A DNA stretch of 64,000 bases from Evansella sp. LMS18 (GTDB lineage: Bacteria; Bacillota; Bacilli; Bacillales; Salisediminibacteriaceae). The notes under the pieces are model-generated. The model made no database searches and was not told where the DNA came from. It worked only from the letters and a program-made list of their open reading frames with translations. This document shows positions 9,423-18,468 of the stretch, piece by piece. Position 1 is the stretch's first letter. Each line of letters begins with the position of its first letter. Location: contig NZ_CP093301.1 in NCBI RefSeq assembly GCF_024362785.1, positions 1,240,001 through 1,304,000 on the forward strand, given 5' to 3'. A program made the translations under genes and the position numbers.

Positions 9423-10943
9423 TTACAATGTTTCCGCGAAGGAAAGGAAAGCTTCCCGTCCTGCTTCATCCCTTTTATATACACCGGCATGCTCAAGAAT
9501 TTCAGAAAAAACAAGGCCTGTTTCTTCTTTCAATATCCTCAGGCAGTCATTTTTGTCTGTAAAAGTATGATTCTCCATGATGCTGAGTGCCCATTCGGCA
9601 TGTTTTTCTATTCTGTCATCAGATTTAATTTTTTCTTCCGGATGGCTGCCGGTCATTGCCTCGGCAAGCAGCTCCAGTTCTTCCTTAAGTCTGCCTGGAA
9701 GTACCGCCAGTCCCATCACTTCGATCAAGCCGATATTTTCCTTTTTAATATGATGAACTTCCTTGTGCGGGTGAAAAATTCCGTCCGGGTGCTCTTCATT
9801 TGTACGGTTATTCCTCAGTACAAGATCAAGCTCATACAGATTGTCCCTCATACGGGCGATCGGCGTAATGGTATTATGGGGGGCCTCCCCTGAAAAAGCG
9901 TAAATGCCGGCAGTTTCATCAGAATAGCCGCTCCATTTACGGAAAATATAGTCTGCTGCTTCCGCCAGGTCTCCCGCCTGATCTCCCTGCAGCCGGATCA
10001 CCGACATTGGCCATTTTACAATTCCGGCTCGTATCTTCGGAAAATTATTCAGTTCAAACGTAGTTTCATACTCCGCCATCGCCATCGGGAAGTCATGGTT
10101 CCCACCCTGGAAATGGTCATGACTTAAAATAGAACCCCCAACGATCGGCAAGTCTGCATTCGACCCCAGAAAATAATGCGGGAACTGCTCCACAAAGCTA
10201 AGCAGCCTTTCAAATGTTTTTTTCGTGATTTTCATAGGCTCATGCTCTTCCTTTAACAGGATCGCATGCTCGTTATAGTAAACATATGGGGAAAACTGCA
10301 GATGCCAGTTTTCTCCCGCAAGTGAAACAGGCAGCGTCCTTAAATTCTGCCTCGCAGGGTGGTTCAGCCTTCCCGTATAGCCGACATTTTCTTTACACAA
10401 AAGGCATTTTGGATATGATGCTTGTTTGGCCAGTTTAGCCGCCGCAATTTCTTTTGGATCTTTTTCAGGCTTTGATAAATTAATAGTAATTTCCAGTTTT
10501 CCGTACTCTGTATCCGTAAACCAGCTTTCATTTTTTGCAACTCTGTCTGTACGGATGTAGTGGACATCTTTGCTGAATTGATAAAAATCCTTAGTTGCTG
10601 CTTCTATTCCGTTCTTATCCGCTTCGTCCTGAAAATCCCTGACCACCTCGGACGGCCGGCCGGCAAGGCAGCCCATCAGTTCTGTATCCAGGAGGTCCCG
10701 GTGTGTAACCGTGTTTTCTTCCAGCCTTCCATTTTCCGAAGCCCAGTCAAGAATCACTTTTAGTATCCGTACAGGAGTTTCCTCGGCTTCTTCAGGAGCA
10801 GACGTCTGTTCATAGTCCTCCAGTTCGAGGACGTGCAAAATCTGGTTCCGTACATAATCCTTATCTATTTCATGAAACAGTTTTTTCTGAAGACCGTACT
10901 GCAGCAGCCTTTCAATGGATGTATAGATGCTCACATTTGCCAC
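9423..10943 (-). CDS. galT: Galactose-1-phosphate uridylyltransferase, class II
   Basis: Leloir-pathway enzyme that exchanges galactose-1-phosphate with UDP-glucose to give UDP-galactose and glucose-1-phosphate. At 506 residues it belongs to the Firmicutes class II GalT family, longer than the E. coli enzyme. The active-site region SHDHFQGG has His275 and His277, and a CxxC pair is at Cys180/Cys183. It is the third gene of a tight galK-galE-galT run (15 bases after galE) and handles the galactose freed by the downstream galactosidases. Confidence 0.95.
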   Translation of the reverse strand: MANVSIYTSIERLLQYGLQKKLFHEIDKDYVRNQILHVLELEDYEQTSAPEEAEETPVRILKVILDWASENGRLEENTVTHRDLLDTELMGCLAGRPSEVVRDFQDEADKNGIEAATKDFYQFSKDVHYIRTDRVAKNESWFTDTEYGKLEITINLSKPEKDPKEIAAAKLAKQASYPKCLLCKENVGYTGRLNHPARQNLRTLPVSLAGENWHLQFSPYVYYNEHAILLKEEHEPMKITKKTFERLLSFVEQFPHYFLGSNADLPIVGGSILSHDHFQGGNHDFPMAMAEYETTFELNNFPKIRAGIVKWPMSVIRLQGDQAGDLAEAADYIFRKWSGYSDETAGIYAFSGEAPHNTITPIARMRDNLYELDLVLRNNRTNEEHPDGIFHPHKEVHHIKKENIGLIEVMGLAVLPGRLKEELELLAEAMTGSHPEEKIKSDDRIEKHAEWALSIMENHTFTDKNDCLRILKEETGLVFSEILEHAGVYKRDEAGREAFLSFAETL

Positions 10944-10958
10944 TTCCTTTTCTGCTTT

Positions 10959-11957
10959 TTATCCCTTCAGCCCTTTATAACCTCCTGGACTTTTCTGATG
11001 CCAGTTCCAGGCGCTTTCAATGATCGCTTCCAGAGATGGATGGTTCGGTTTCCAGCCTAACTCCTGCTGAGCTTTTTCTGAAGATGCCACAAGCTTTGCA
11101 GGGTCCCCCGCACGTCGCGGTGCCGTTTCTGCCGGAATTCCATGCCCGGTTACTTTCCTCGCTGTATCGATAACTTCTTTCACACTGAAGCCGCTTCCGT
11201 TTCCAAGGTTAAATACATTGCTTCCAGCACCGCTCCTTAGTTTTTCCAGAGCAAGCAGGTGGGCGTCAATTAAATCATTCACATGGATGTAATCCCTGAT
11301 GCACGTGCCGTCCGGTGTGTCATAATCATCTCCGAAGATCATTATTTTTTCCCGCTGCCCCAGAGCTACCTGAAGGACGATTGGAATGAGGTGGGTTTCC
11401 GGTGTGTGGTCTTCGCCAATCTCCCCGTTCATATGTGCTCCGGCTACATTGAAGTAACGCAGGGAAATAGAACGGATTCCGTATGCCTCTTCACACCATT
11501 TAAGCATTTTTTCAATTGCGAGCTTCGTTTCCCCATATGGATTTGTAGGAATTGTCGGATCCGTCTCCATTATCGGGATATTGACAGGCTCTCCGTAAGT
11601 CGCCGCTGTGGAGGAAAACACAATCACCTTAACGCCGTGGTCTTTCATCACCTCAAGGAGGCACATTGCTCCGTAAACATTATTGTTGTAGTATTGCAGC
11701 GGTTCTTCCATACTTACACCCACCAGAGAATCCGCCGCGAAATGGATAACAGCGTTTATTTCATTTTCTTCAAAAACTCTGTTCAGAAAATCCTTATCCC
11801 GTAAATCCCCGTCATACAGCTTCGCCCCTTGAAGCACCGCTTCTTTGTGGCCCATCTGTAAATTATCGACAACAACAACCTCTTCCCCTTTATTTAACAG
11901 CTCTGCAACAGCATGGCTGCCAATGTATCCTGCTCCCCCGCATACTAGTACCGCCAT
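10959..11957 (-). CDS. galE: UDP-glucose 4-epimerase
   Basis: Interconverts UDP-galactose and UDP-glucose using bound NAD, completing the Leloir pathway. The 332-residue protein has the extended-SDR Rossmann motif GGAGYIGSH at 7-15 and the catalytic Ser116-Thr117 plus Tyr141-x3-Lys145 (YGETK). Length is typical. It lies 24 bases after galK and 15 before galT, clearly the same transcript. Confidence 0.96.
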   Translation of the reverse strand: MAVLVCGGAGYIGSHAVAELLNKGEEVVVVDNLQMGHKEAVLQGAKLYDGDLRDKDFLNRVFEENEINAVIHFAADSLVGVSMEEPLQYYNNNVYGAMCLLEVMKDHGVKVIVFSSTAATYGEPVNIPIMETDPTIPTNPYGETKLAIEKMLKWCEEAYGIRSISLRYFNVAGAHMNGEIGEDHTPETHLIPIVLQVALGQREKIMIFGDDYDTPDGTCIRDYIHVNDLIDAHLLALEKLRSGAGSNVFNLGNGSGFSVKEVIDTARKVTGHGIPAETAPRRAGDPAKLVASSEKAQQELGWKPNHPSLEAIIESAWNWHQKSPGGYKGLKG

Positions 11958-11981
11958 TTCACATTACCCCTTTCTCATTTG

Positions 11982-13172
11982 TCAGTCTGTAATCTCGTGG
12001 GCTCCTTCCCCACTCTCCGCAACATAAAATTCCGCCTGAAGGCCTGTCACCTTTTCATATTTACCGCCGATTCTTTCAAGCACTTCTTCAAGGTTATCCT
12101 TATGGACAAGATTGACGGTACATCCGCCAAAACCGGCCCCTGTCATTCTTGCTCCGATCACTGTTTTTTCGTCCCATGCCGCTTCCACTAAGGAGTCAAG
12201 TTCTTTTCCCGTCACCTCATAGTCGTCCCTTAAAGAGATGTGAGACTCATTCATAAGCTGCCCGAATCCTTCCAGGTCGCCTTCTTTCAGCAGCTTTGCA
12301 GCATGAATGGTTCTTTCATTTTCATAAATGGCATGTTTCGCCCGTTTTCTCACTGTGTCGTCTTCAATCAAATGCTTGTCCTGCTCGAACGTTTCTGTAT
12401 CCATATCGCACAGGGCTGAGATGGAATGTTTCTCCTGCAGCCTGGCCAAAGCCTGCTCACACTCGCTCCGCCGTTCATTATATTTGGAATCCGCAAGTCC
12501 CCTGCGTTTATTTGTATTAGCTATTACCAGAACATATCCATCAAGCTTCAAAGGACTGTATTTATACTCAAGTGTTTCACAGTTAAGAAGAATGGCATTG
12601 TCTTTTTTCCCAAGACCGATGGAAAACTGGTCCATGATCCCGCAGTTCACCCCTATAAATTCATTCTCCGCCCTTTGGCACCATTGAACTAGCGTTACCG
12701 GATCCGCCTTGAATTCGTTAAGTTCGTTCCAGAGGACAGCTGTCACCACTTCAATGGATGCAGATGAAGAAAGGCCGGCACCATTCGGAATATTTCCGTA
12801 AAATACAGCGTCAAATCCGGTCTTTCCCGCATAACCCTTTTCTGCAAATACGGACAGGACACCTTTTGGGTAGTTGGCCCAGTCATCTTCTTTTTTGTAT
12901 ACAAGCTCATTCAGCGTGAACTCAATGACTCCCTTATCAGGGAAGTTCACCGAATATAACCTCACTTTATTGTCCTGCCTTGGCACGGCGAGCGCGTAAG
13001 TTCCAAGGCTTAATGCCGCGGGCAGTACGTACCCGCCGTTATAATCAATATGCTCTCCAATCAGATTGACTCTTCCGGGGGCAAAAAACAAACGTGCGTT
13101 TTTCTCCGTCTCAGAGCCTGCTCCGAAAACTGATGTATATTCATTCTGCAGTTTCTCTTTCATCAAACTCAT
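11982..13172 (-). CDS. galK: Galactokinase
   Basis: GHMP-family kinase of 396 residues that phosphorylates galactose at C1 with ATP. The galactokinase signature GRVNLIGEHIDYNGG is at about 33-47, the ATP loop PNGAGLSSSAS at about 130-140 and a C-terminal GHMP motif MTGAGFGGC near 344-352. It is the first gene of the galKET operon and has its own promoter 130-160 bases upstream. Confidence 0.96.
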   Translation of the reverse strand: MSLMKEKLQNEYTSVFGAGSETEKNARLFFAPGRVNLIGEHIDYNGGYVLPAALSLGTYALAVPRQDNKVRLYSVNFPDKGVIEFTLNELVYKKEDDWANYPKGVLSVFAEKGYAGKTGFDAVFYGNIPNGAGLSSSASIEVVTAVLWNELNEFKADPVTLVQWCQRAENEFIGVNCGIMDQFSIGLGKKDNAILLNCETLEYKYSPLKLDGYVLVIANTNKRRGLADSKYNERRSECEQALARLQEKHSISALCDMDTETFEQDKHLIEDDTVRKRAKHAIYENERTIHAAKLLKEGDLEGFGQLMNESHISLRDDYEVTGKELDSLVEAAWDEKTVIGARMTGAGFGGCTVNLVHKDNLEEVLERIGGKYEKVTGLQAEFYVAESGEGAHEITD

Positions 13173-13300
13173 CCTTTATAGTAATAATTTCTTCCAACAC
13201 AGGTAGTATGCCAGGAATGCCGGGATATCAAAACAGGTACTTAATTTATTTAATTAATAAAGTGTGCAGAAGTTTTAGTTTTAATGCCTCTTTAATTGCT

Positions 13301-13329
13301 ATTGTACCTGAAAATTACTATACGGTAAA
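13301..13329 (-). promoter_or_regulatory. Promoter of galKET
   Basis: Minus strand: -35 TTTACC (13329-13324), 17-base spacer, -10 TACAAT (13306-13301), with the start expected near 13294. The flanking spacer is very A/T-rich with TTAATTAATTAATTAA just upstream, a possible operator. Confidence 0.6.
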
Positions 13330-13381
13330 CTGACTTTATTAAATTAATTAATTAATGTTGGGCGGCTTCCTAAGCGAAGAT

Positions 13382-13408
13382 AAAAAACAAGCGCCAAGTC
13401 GGCGCTTG
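13382..13408 (-). terminator. Terminator of the Gfo/Idh oxidoreductase gene
   Basis: Minus strand: CAAGCGCC / GGCGCTTG, an 8-bp stem with a five-base loop, followed by TTTTTTA, ten bases after the stop codon. Confidence 0.85.
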
Positions 13409-13417
13409 CTACGTGTA

Positions 13418-14377
13418 TTATATTTCTTCAAGACATTTTTCTATAACCCTCAATGTTTCCAGAGTCAGCCGGTGATAATGCTCCAGTGAGCGTCCTTCTG
13501 TAACCGCTTCTGTGAGAGCTTCTGTTTCGAGCCGGTAAGTGTCCCCTTCCAGTTTTTCCGTACGTGTTTCCCCTGTCTCCATATCTTTGATAATGATTGT
13601 TCCCACACCTGGCTTATCAGGTCTGTATGCATCTGTCACGGTAACACTGCCTTTCGTTCCAATGACAATATACTCGTTTCGGAACTGCTGCTCGAAGCTG
13701 GAATCTATTTGTGCAAGTATGCCATTCTCCATTTTTAAGGAAACGACAGTGCTCGTATCCACCTGCAGCTCTTCATTAACAACGGAAACAGCTTTTATTT
13801 CAGCAGGCGTGCTGGCCGACAGATCAAGAACAGAATGGATCCCGTAGCATCCTACATCAAACAGGCTGCCTCCGCCCTTTTCTTTATCAAGGCGGATGTT
13901 AGACTTCCCAAGGTCCAGCGGAAAGGAAAATCCTGCTTTTATTAGTTTGACGTCCCCTATCTCACCTGACTTTATAATATCTTTCACTTGGAGATGCTGG
14001 GGATGGAACTGGTACATGAACGCCTCTAAAAATTGCACGTTATTATCTTTGCAAATTTGCAGCATTTCCTCTGCGTCTGCTGCGTTAAGTGCCGCTGGTT
14101 TTTCGCATAGCACATGCTTGCCGTTTTTCGCTGCTTCAATCGTCCATTTTTTATGTAAGTGGTTCGGTACGGAAATATAGACTGCTTCTACATCGGGATC
14201 TTTCAGGAGCTCTGTATAATCGGTGTAAACTTTATTGATATGAAACTTTTCCGCGAACTCTTTTCCTTTCCCGCTTCCGCTCGCAACAGCTGTTATTTCT
14301 GTGTTTTCCGCACGGATAAGTGCAGGAACAACCGCTTTTTCTGCAATACCTGAAGCCCCAAGGATTCCCCATTTCAT
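13418..14377 (-). CDS. Gfo/Idh/MocA-family NAD(P)-dependent oxidoreductase
   Basis: A 319-residue dehydrogenase of the glucose-fructose oxidoreductase family. The N-terminal Rossmann motif is GILGASGIAEKAV, and the family signature CEKPAALNAADA near residues 91-102 carries the catalytic Lys of the EKP motif. Such enzymes act on sugars, inositols or dihydrodiols; the substrate cannot be told from sequence. It has its own terminator before galK, so it is a separate unit, perhaps tied to sugar use only by position. Confidence 0.85.
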   Translation of the reverse strand: MKWGILGASGIAEKAVVPALIRAENTEITAVASGSGKGKEFAEKFHINKVYTDYTELLKDPDVEAVYISVPNHLHKKWTIEAAKNGKHVLCEKPAALNAADAEEMLQICKDNNVQFLEAFMYQFHPQHLQVKDIIKSGEIGDVKLIKAGFSFPLDLGKSNIRLDKEKGGGSLFDVGCYGIHSVLDLSASTPAEIKAVSVVNEELQVDTSTVVSLKMENGILAQIDSSFEQQFRNEYIVIGTKGSVTVTDAYRPDKPGVGTIIIKDMETGETRTEKLEGDTYRLETEALTEAVTEGRSLEHYHRLTLETLRVIEKCLEEI

Positions 14378-14444
14378 TTGCCATTCCTCCTAATAAGTGG
14401 ATTGTACGTCTTAATTCGCCGAGTGATTACTCTGCAGGAAAACA

Positions 14445-14476
14445 GAAGACACCAGGACAACGGTGTCTTCTTTCAT
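14445..14476. terminator. Hairpin in spacer upstream of the oxidoreductase
   Basis: GAAGACACC (14445-14453) pairs with GGTGTCTTC (14462-14470), followed on the plus strand by TTTCATTTT. No plus-strand gene ends here, so its role is unclear. The rest of 14478-14678 holds no gene. Confidence 0.4.
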
Positions 14477-14678
14477 TTTAGCCTTTTCATTTAGCTGGTG
14501 GCAAACCTGACAATAGGTTGGTCAGTATTGGCCGATGGTCAAGTTGAAGGTGGGTAAGAGGTGTTTTAACCTGGCACCTTCGTTCCTGGAACCAAAGTTC
14601 CATATTAAATAAGCGAGCAAACGTGAGATTTCGGGAATATATGGGAGAGGTGCTCAACGCGGCACCGGTTTCAGCCCG

Positions 14679-14713
14679 AAAAAAAACCTGAAAGAAGGCT
14701 CCCCTTCTTTCAG
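14679..14713 (-). terminator. Terminator of the 440-residue regulator gene
   Basis: Minus strand: CTGAAAGAAGG / CCTTCTTTCAG, a perfect 11-bp stem with a four-base loop, then GTTTTTTTTC. Confidence 0.9.
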
Positions 14714-14720
14714 TTACATT

Positions 14721-16043
14721 TTAAAACTTCAGTTCATACACTTTCCTAGGCCGCCCGGCATTGCCTGGCTGTTCCATACCGCTGACCTTTGCTATGCCGA
14801 GCCTTTCCATTTCTGTAAGGATCCGCCTTGCGTTTCGTTCCGTGCGCTTAAGCCAGCTGGCAACTTCTTTTACAGTTACAACGTTTGTATTGTAGTGGAA
14901 GGCCAGTGATTCCAGTTTGCTGACAATCGTCGGACTGATCTGGGCGTCCTTAAATTTTTCCTCCCACTCAGCACCCCAGTTACGCGGCTGAAAAGATATT
15001 GCTGAGTTCACTTCTGCCTCGGTAAACTGTTTTACCTCTTTTTCCTCGTTGACGCTGACAAGGACAGCTTCTTTCTGCTCCTCCGCATAATGAAGCGCCA
15101 GCCGGAGGTTCCGTTCCGCATCAACTGCCGTGATCCCGTAACCGATTCCCACTCTTACTTTTAATTTACTCCTCAGATGAATCTCCGAAAGCTTTTTAAA
15201 AAGGGACTTATCATTAAAGTGGGAGTCAATCTCTCCTCTTGTCGTATATATGAAGAACAAGCCATCGCCTATCTGAACGAACGATCCTTGAACCTCCTCG
15301 GCAAAATCAAGGAGCATATGCTTCAAATCCAGCGACTGCCGCTTCATTTCATACGAATAGTACTGGCCTTCCTCGCTTGCATTTGTGTGGATGACCTCAA
15401 ACCCGTGAATCGCAATCTGAGACTGGCGGTACCTCGCTGACTCGCCCCGCTCCTTCAAATAGCGAAGGACAAGTTTTATAGCAAGCTGGGAAGGGATAAT
15501 CCTGTAACATGGAATGCCCCTTTCCTGGAGTGTCATGTACACTTCTTTAAGGCATGTGAACGCTACCTCACATTTTCCGTCCTTGAAGTTCTTTTCATGA
15601 AAGGCAATGATTTCTTCCGGAGGCCTGTAGTCATCATATGAAAAAATTTGAAAGTTAAAGTCGTCCAGGGAGTGGGCTTTACTTATAAAGGCCACTTCCG
15701 ATTTTTTAATTGTATCCAGGCTTATGTTTTTCACCTGATTTCCCTTAGCCATCAGCATTTCTATGAGCGCTCCAAGGAGGCTGGAACCGTACAATGGGGG
15801 ATAACTTACTTCAAGGCCCTTTAGGACTCCTTGCGATTTTGCAAAAAAATAAGGAGCCTGCCCTGAAAAAAACCATTGATCAATGCGATGCCTGTTTTTA
15901 CGGACAATCTCCGCCGCTTCTTCTGTATGTCCATATGGAAAAGAGATAATTTCCAGGGATTCGTAATCTTCGAAGCTCTTTGAGACATCCAGTATCCGTT
16001 CTGTGGAATCTGAAGGCCCAACCACCCCAATCCTGATCCTCAC
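14721..16043 (-). CDS. Regulator with cyclase/GGDEF-like domain and C-terminal winged helix
   Basis: A 440-residue protein of no named family that I recognise. The first 200 residues look like an alpha/beta ligand-sensing domain starting RIRIGVVGPSDS. Residues about 220-345 resemble a degenerate nucleotide-cyclase/GGDEF fold, including VRVGIGYGITAVDAERNLR, without an intact GGDEF signature. The last 65 residues are a winged helix (VKEVASWLKRTERNARRIL) ending in a basic GRPRKVYEL tail. It sits downstream of the M20 hydrolase and AbgT genes on the same strand and is the obvious candidate regulator of that set. Function inferred. Confidence 0.6.
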   Translation of the reverse strand: MRIRIGVVGPSDSTERILDVSKSFEDYESLEIISFPYGHTEEAAEIVRKNRHRIDQWFFSGQAPYFFAKSQGVLKGLEVSYPPLYGSSLLGALIEMLMAKGNQVKNISLDTIKKSEVAFISKAHSLDDFNFQIFSYDDYRPPEEIIAFHEKNFKDGKCEVAFTCLKEVYMTLQERGIPCYRIIPSQLAIKLVLRYLKERGESARYRQSQIAIHGFEVIHTNASEEGQYYSYEMKRQSLDLKHMLLDFAEEVQGSFVQIGDGLFFIYTTRGEIDSHFNDKSLFKKLSEIHLRSKLKVRVGIGYGITAVDAERNLRLALHYAEEQKEAVLVSVNEEKEVKQFTEAEVNSAISFQPRNWGAEWEEKFKDAQISPTIVSKLESLAFHYNTNVVTVKEVASWLKRTERNARRILTEMERLGIAKVSGMEQPGNAGRPRKVYELKF

Positions 16044-16319
16044 TGCAACTTCCTCCTCCTGATTTCGTAAAATATTTTGTATATATATTTGAATGGTTTA
16101 ATTTCGGAAAAATAGATTATATGTACCGTTGAAAAGCCCTGCTGTAATGGGCGAGCTGACTGTAATTCACTTACATTAAATGCCTACTATAAAAATAACA
16201 TACTCTGCAACTTAAGTCCTGCAGGTTAATTAATTGTGAGCAGGTGTGTGGTGCTCGTTTTTAATCTGCCTGGCATGTGAAACTGTCTTGCATTACCTTT
16301 CTCTTCAGATTTTCTGAGG

Positions 16320-16690
16320 TTCGGGTATGTTGGACGCTCCAGCGTTACCTTTCGACTCGGATATTCTGAAGTTCGGGCATGCTGGACGCTCCAGCGTTAC
16401 CTTTCTCTTCAGATTTTCTGAAGTTCGGGTATGCTGGATGCTCCAGCATTACCTTTCTCTTCAGATTTTCTGAAGTTCGGGTATGCTGGATGCTCCAGCA
16501 TTACCTTTCTCTTCAGATTTTCTGAGGTTCGGGTATGCTGGACGCTCCAGCGTTACCTTTCGACTCGGATATTCTGAAGTTCGGGCATGCTGGACGCTCC
16601 AGCATTACCTTTCGACTCGGATATTCTGAAGTTCGGGTATGCTGGATGCTCCAGCGTTACCTTTCGACTCGAATTTTCTGAAGTTCGGGT
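16320..16690 (+). repeat. 52-bp tandem repeat array 1
   Basis: TTCGGG recurs at 16320, 16372, 16424, 16476, 16528, 16580, 16632 and 16684, an exact 52-base step, so seven full units. Each unit carries GCTGGA-CGC/TGC-TCCAGC, a small hairpin, then GTTACCTTTCGACTCGG or a CTCTTCAGA variant. The array fills the spacer between the regulator and hyuC-like genes. Phase-aligned, it shares CTCnnnCGTT with the arrays at 27.1, 34.6 and 49.7 kb. The remaining spacer, 16044-16300, holds no recognisable gene. Confidence 0.95.
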
Positions 16691-16754
16691 ATGAAAGAAA
16701 TCTCCGTGGAGCTTCTCTTACTTTTTCCGATGATATACCTCGCTAGCCACACAG

Positions 16755-16775
16755 AAAAAGAGAGACGCTGTCTCC
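16755..16775 (-). terminator. Terminator of the M20 amidohydrolase gene
   Basis: Minus strand: GAGAC-AGC-GTCTC followed by TCTTTTTC, just after the stop codon. The stem is short. Confidence 0.55.
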
Positions 16776-16781
16776 CTTTCC

Positions 16782-18026
16782 TTACTCAGCTTCATTTTTT
16801 ATATAAGCAGCTAAGATGTTTGTTCCCATTTCCAGGTCCTCGAGCGAGGCATGCTCTTCCGGATGGTGGCTTAGCCCGTCCCTGCATGGAATGAACACTA
16901 GTCCGGATGGCCATTTTTTAGCCATATTCATCACATCGTGTCCGGCACCGCTAATCATTTCGTGGGATTGGTAGCCTTCCTGTTCCCCTAATTGTCCCAG
17001 TGATTCCATCAGATTTTTATCCAGTGTGACTGACGGATTGTTTACGAGTTCTTCCACTTCGATGCTCACAGTATATTCTTTTTCCACACTCACAACTTTA
17101 TCAGAAATCAACTTCGCCATATTTTCCTTCAGTGAATCGTTGACACTGCGAATATCGATGCCGAGCTCCACAATCCCCGGTATCACATTCATGGCATTTG
17201 GCACAGCAGATATCGTGCTCACCGTGGCAACAAGACGGTCTTCTGACTCCCGGGACAGCCTTGCTCCTTCTTCAGCAACAAAGGAAATAACAGGTGCCGC
17301 TGCCGCAAGAGCATCCTGGCGCATACCCATCGGAGTCGTTCCTGTGTGGCCCATCTTCCCGTTAATGATCAGCTTCAGTCTGATGGGGCAAGCTACCGCT
17401 GATACTGCTCCGAACTGGGCACCTGCGTTTTCAATAACTGTGCCTTGCTCAATATGGAGCTCTGCAAAGCTTTTAATCTCATCAGTTTCACGCTCAGCTT
17501 GCCCGATTGCGGACCAGTCAAGCCCAGTGCTTTCCACAGCTTCTTTTATGGTTACTCCGTTTTCATCCGCGATATTTGCCAGCTGATTTGTATCGAGAAT
17601 GCCGGCCATCGCTTTACTTCCAATTGTTGAAACTCCAAAACGGGAAGATTCTTCGGAGGCAAAACAAATGACCTCTACAGGGTATGCTGGTTTATATCCT
17701 TCATCTTTGAGCTTTTTCACCGCTCCGAGGGCACATAGAACACCAGCAACTCCATCGTAGCCGCCTCCGTGTTTAACTGTGTCAACATGGGAGCCTAAGG
17801 TAACTGCAGGCAGGTCACTTGCTTGCGGCCCCTCTTCCCAGCGGGCGATTACGTTTCCTGCCTCATCAGTTCGTACAGTTAATCCCAGCTCTCCTGAAAT
17901 TTGCTTAAAAACGTCCATTGATTTCAGCTCGTCTTCGCTGTAGCCAAGCCGGGTAAAACCATCTTTTTGGATCATCGAATCTGTTAAATTCAGTTTTTTT
18001 AACGTTTCCTCCAGCCATTCTTTCAT
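16782..18026 (-). CDS. M20 hydrolase, N-carbamoyl-L-amino-acid hydrolase/allantoate amidohydrolase type
   Basis: Zinc-dependent amidohydrolase of 414 residues in the AmaB/HyuC/AllC branch of M20. Metal-site motifs are GSHVDTVKHGGGYDG (about 78-92), the catalytic/metal Glu pair in ASEESSRFG (about 128-136) and ELHIEQGTVIE (about 191-201), with a dimerisation domain in the middle. Members cleave N-carbamoyl amino acids, allantoate or ureido acids; the exact substrate is not visible. Separated from the two other M20 genes by a 21-bp repeat array, and downstream of an AbgT transporter. Confidence 0.88.
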   Translation of the reverse strand: MKEWLEETLKKLNLTDSMIQKDGFTRLGYSEDELKSMDVFKQISGELGLTVRTDEAGNVIARWEEGPQASDLPAVTLGSHVDTVKHGGGYDGVAGVLCALGAVKKLKDEGYKPAYPVEVICFASEESSRFGVSTIGSKAMAGILDTNQLANIADENGVTIKEAVESTGLDWSAIGQAERETDEIKSFAELHIEQGTVIENAGAQFGAVSAVACPIRLKLIINGKMGHTGTTPMGMRQDALAAAAPVISFVAEEGARLSRESEDRLVATVSTISAVPNAMNVIPGIVELGIDIRSVNDSLKENMAKLISDKVVSVEKEYTVSIEVEELVNNPSVTLDKNLMESLGQLGEQEGYQSHEMISGAGHDVMNMAKKWPSGLVFIPCRDGLSHHPEEHASLEDLEMGTNILAAYIKNEAE

Positions 18027-18099
18027 ATGCTTTCATCCTTTTTAAGATTTCTACTATCTGTGAAGCGAAACCGCGGTATTATTTGATAGGGTTTTGTTT

Positions 18100-18440
18100 C
18101 GAGAATTAACATGTTAATTTCGAGAATTGGATTCCTTGGTTCGAGAATGGAAGTCCCGTTTTCGAGAATTAGATTCGGGTTCAAGAATAAACACACTGAT
18201 TTCGAGAATTGAAGTACCGATTTCGAGAATGGGGTCTTCTGTTTCGCGAATTGAACCTCTACTTTCGCAGGTTGGCACCCCGTTTTCGCAGATTGAACCC
18301 TGCTTTTCGAAGTTAACACTCCATTTCCGCAGATTGAAACCTTCTTTTCGCAGGTTGAACCTCTCTTAGCAGGTTAGCACCCTGTTTCCGCAGGTTGAAC
18401 CTTTATTTTCGCAGGTTGACATCCTGTTTTCGCAAGTTAA
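18100..18440 (+). repeat. 21-bp degenerate tandem repeat array A
   Basis: About sixteen degenerate units. The first half has consensus TTTCGAGAATTGAANNNNNNN and the second half TTTCGCAGGTTGAACCCTNTT. The step is 21 bases nearly throughout (18100, 18121, 18142, 18163, 18203, 18224, 18245, 18266, 18287, 18308), with a few steps of 19-20. It occupies almost all of the spacer between two M20 genes. The same consensus returns at 54.5 kb. A 98-codon minus ORF across it is low-complexity and is not taken as a gene. Confidence 0.93.
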
Positions 18441-18468
18441 CGCCACCCAATATTCCAAAACAGACACA

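Noticed and set aside
18023-18369. ORFs on both strands (80-98 codons) with a seven-residue period
   Set aside because: Produced by the 21-bp repeat; no start signal on either strand and composition unlike the neighbouring genes.
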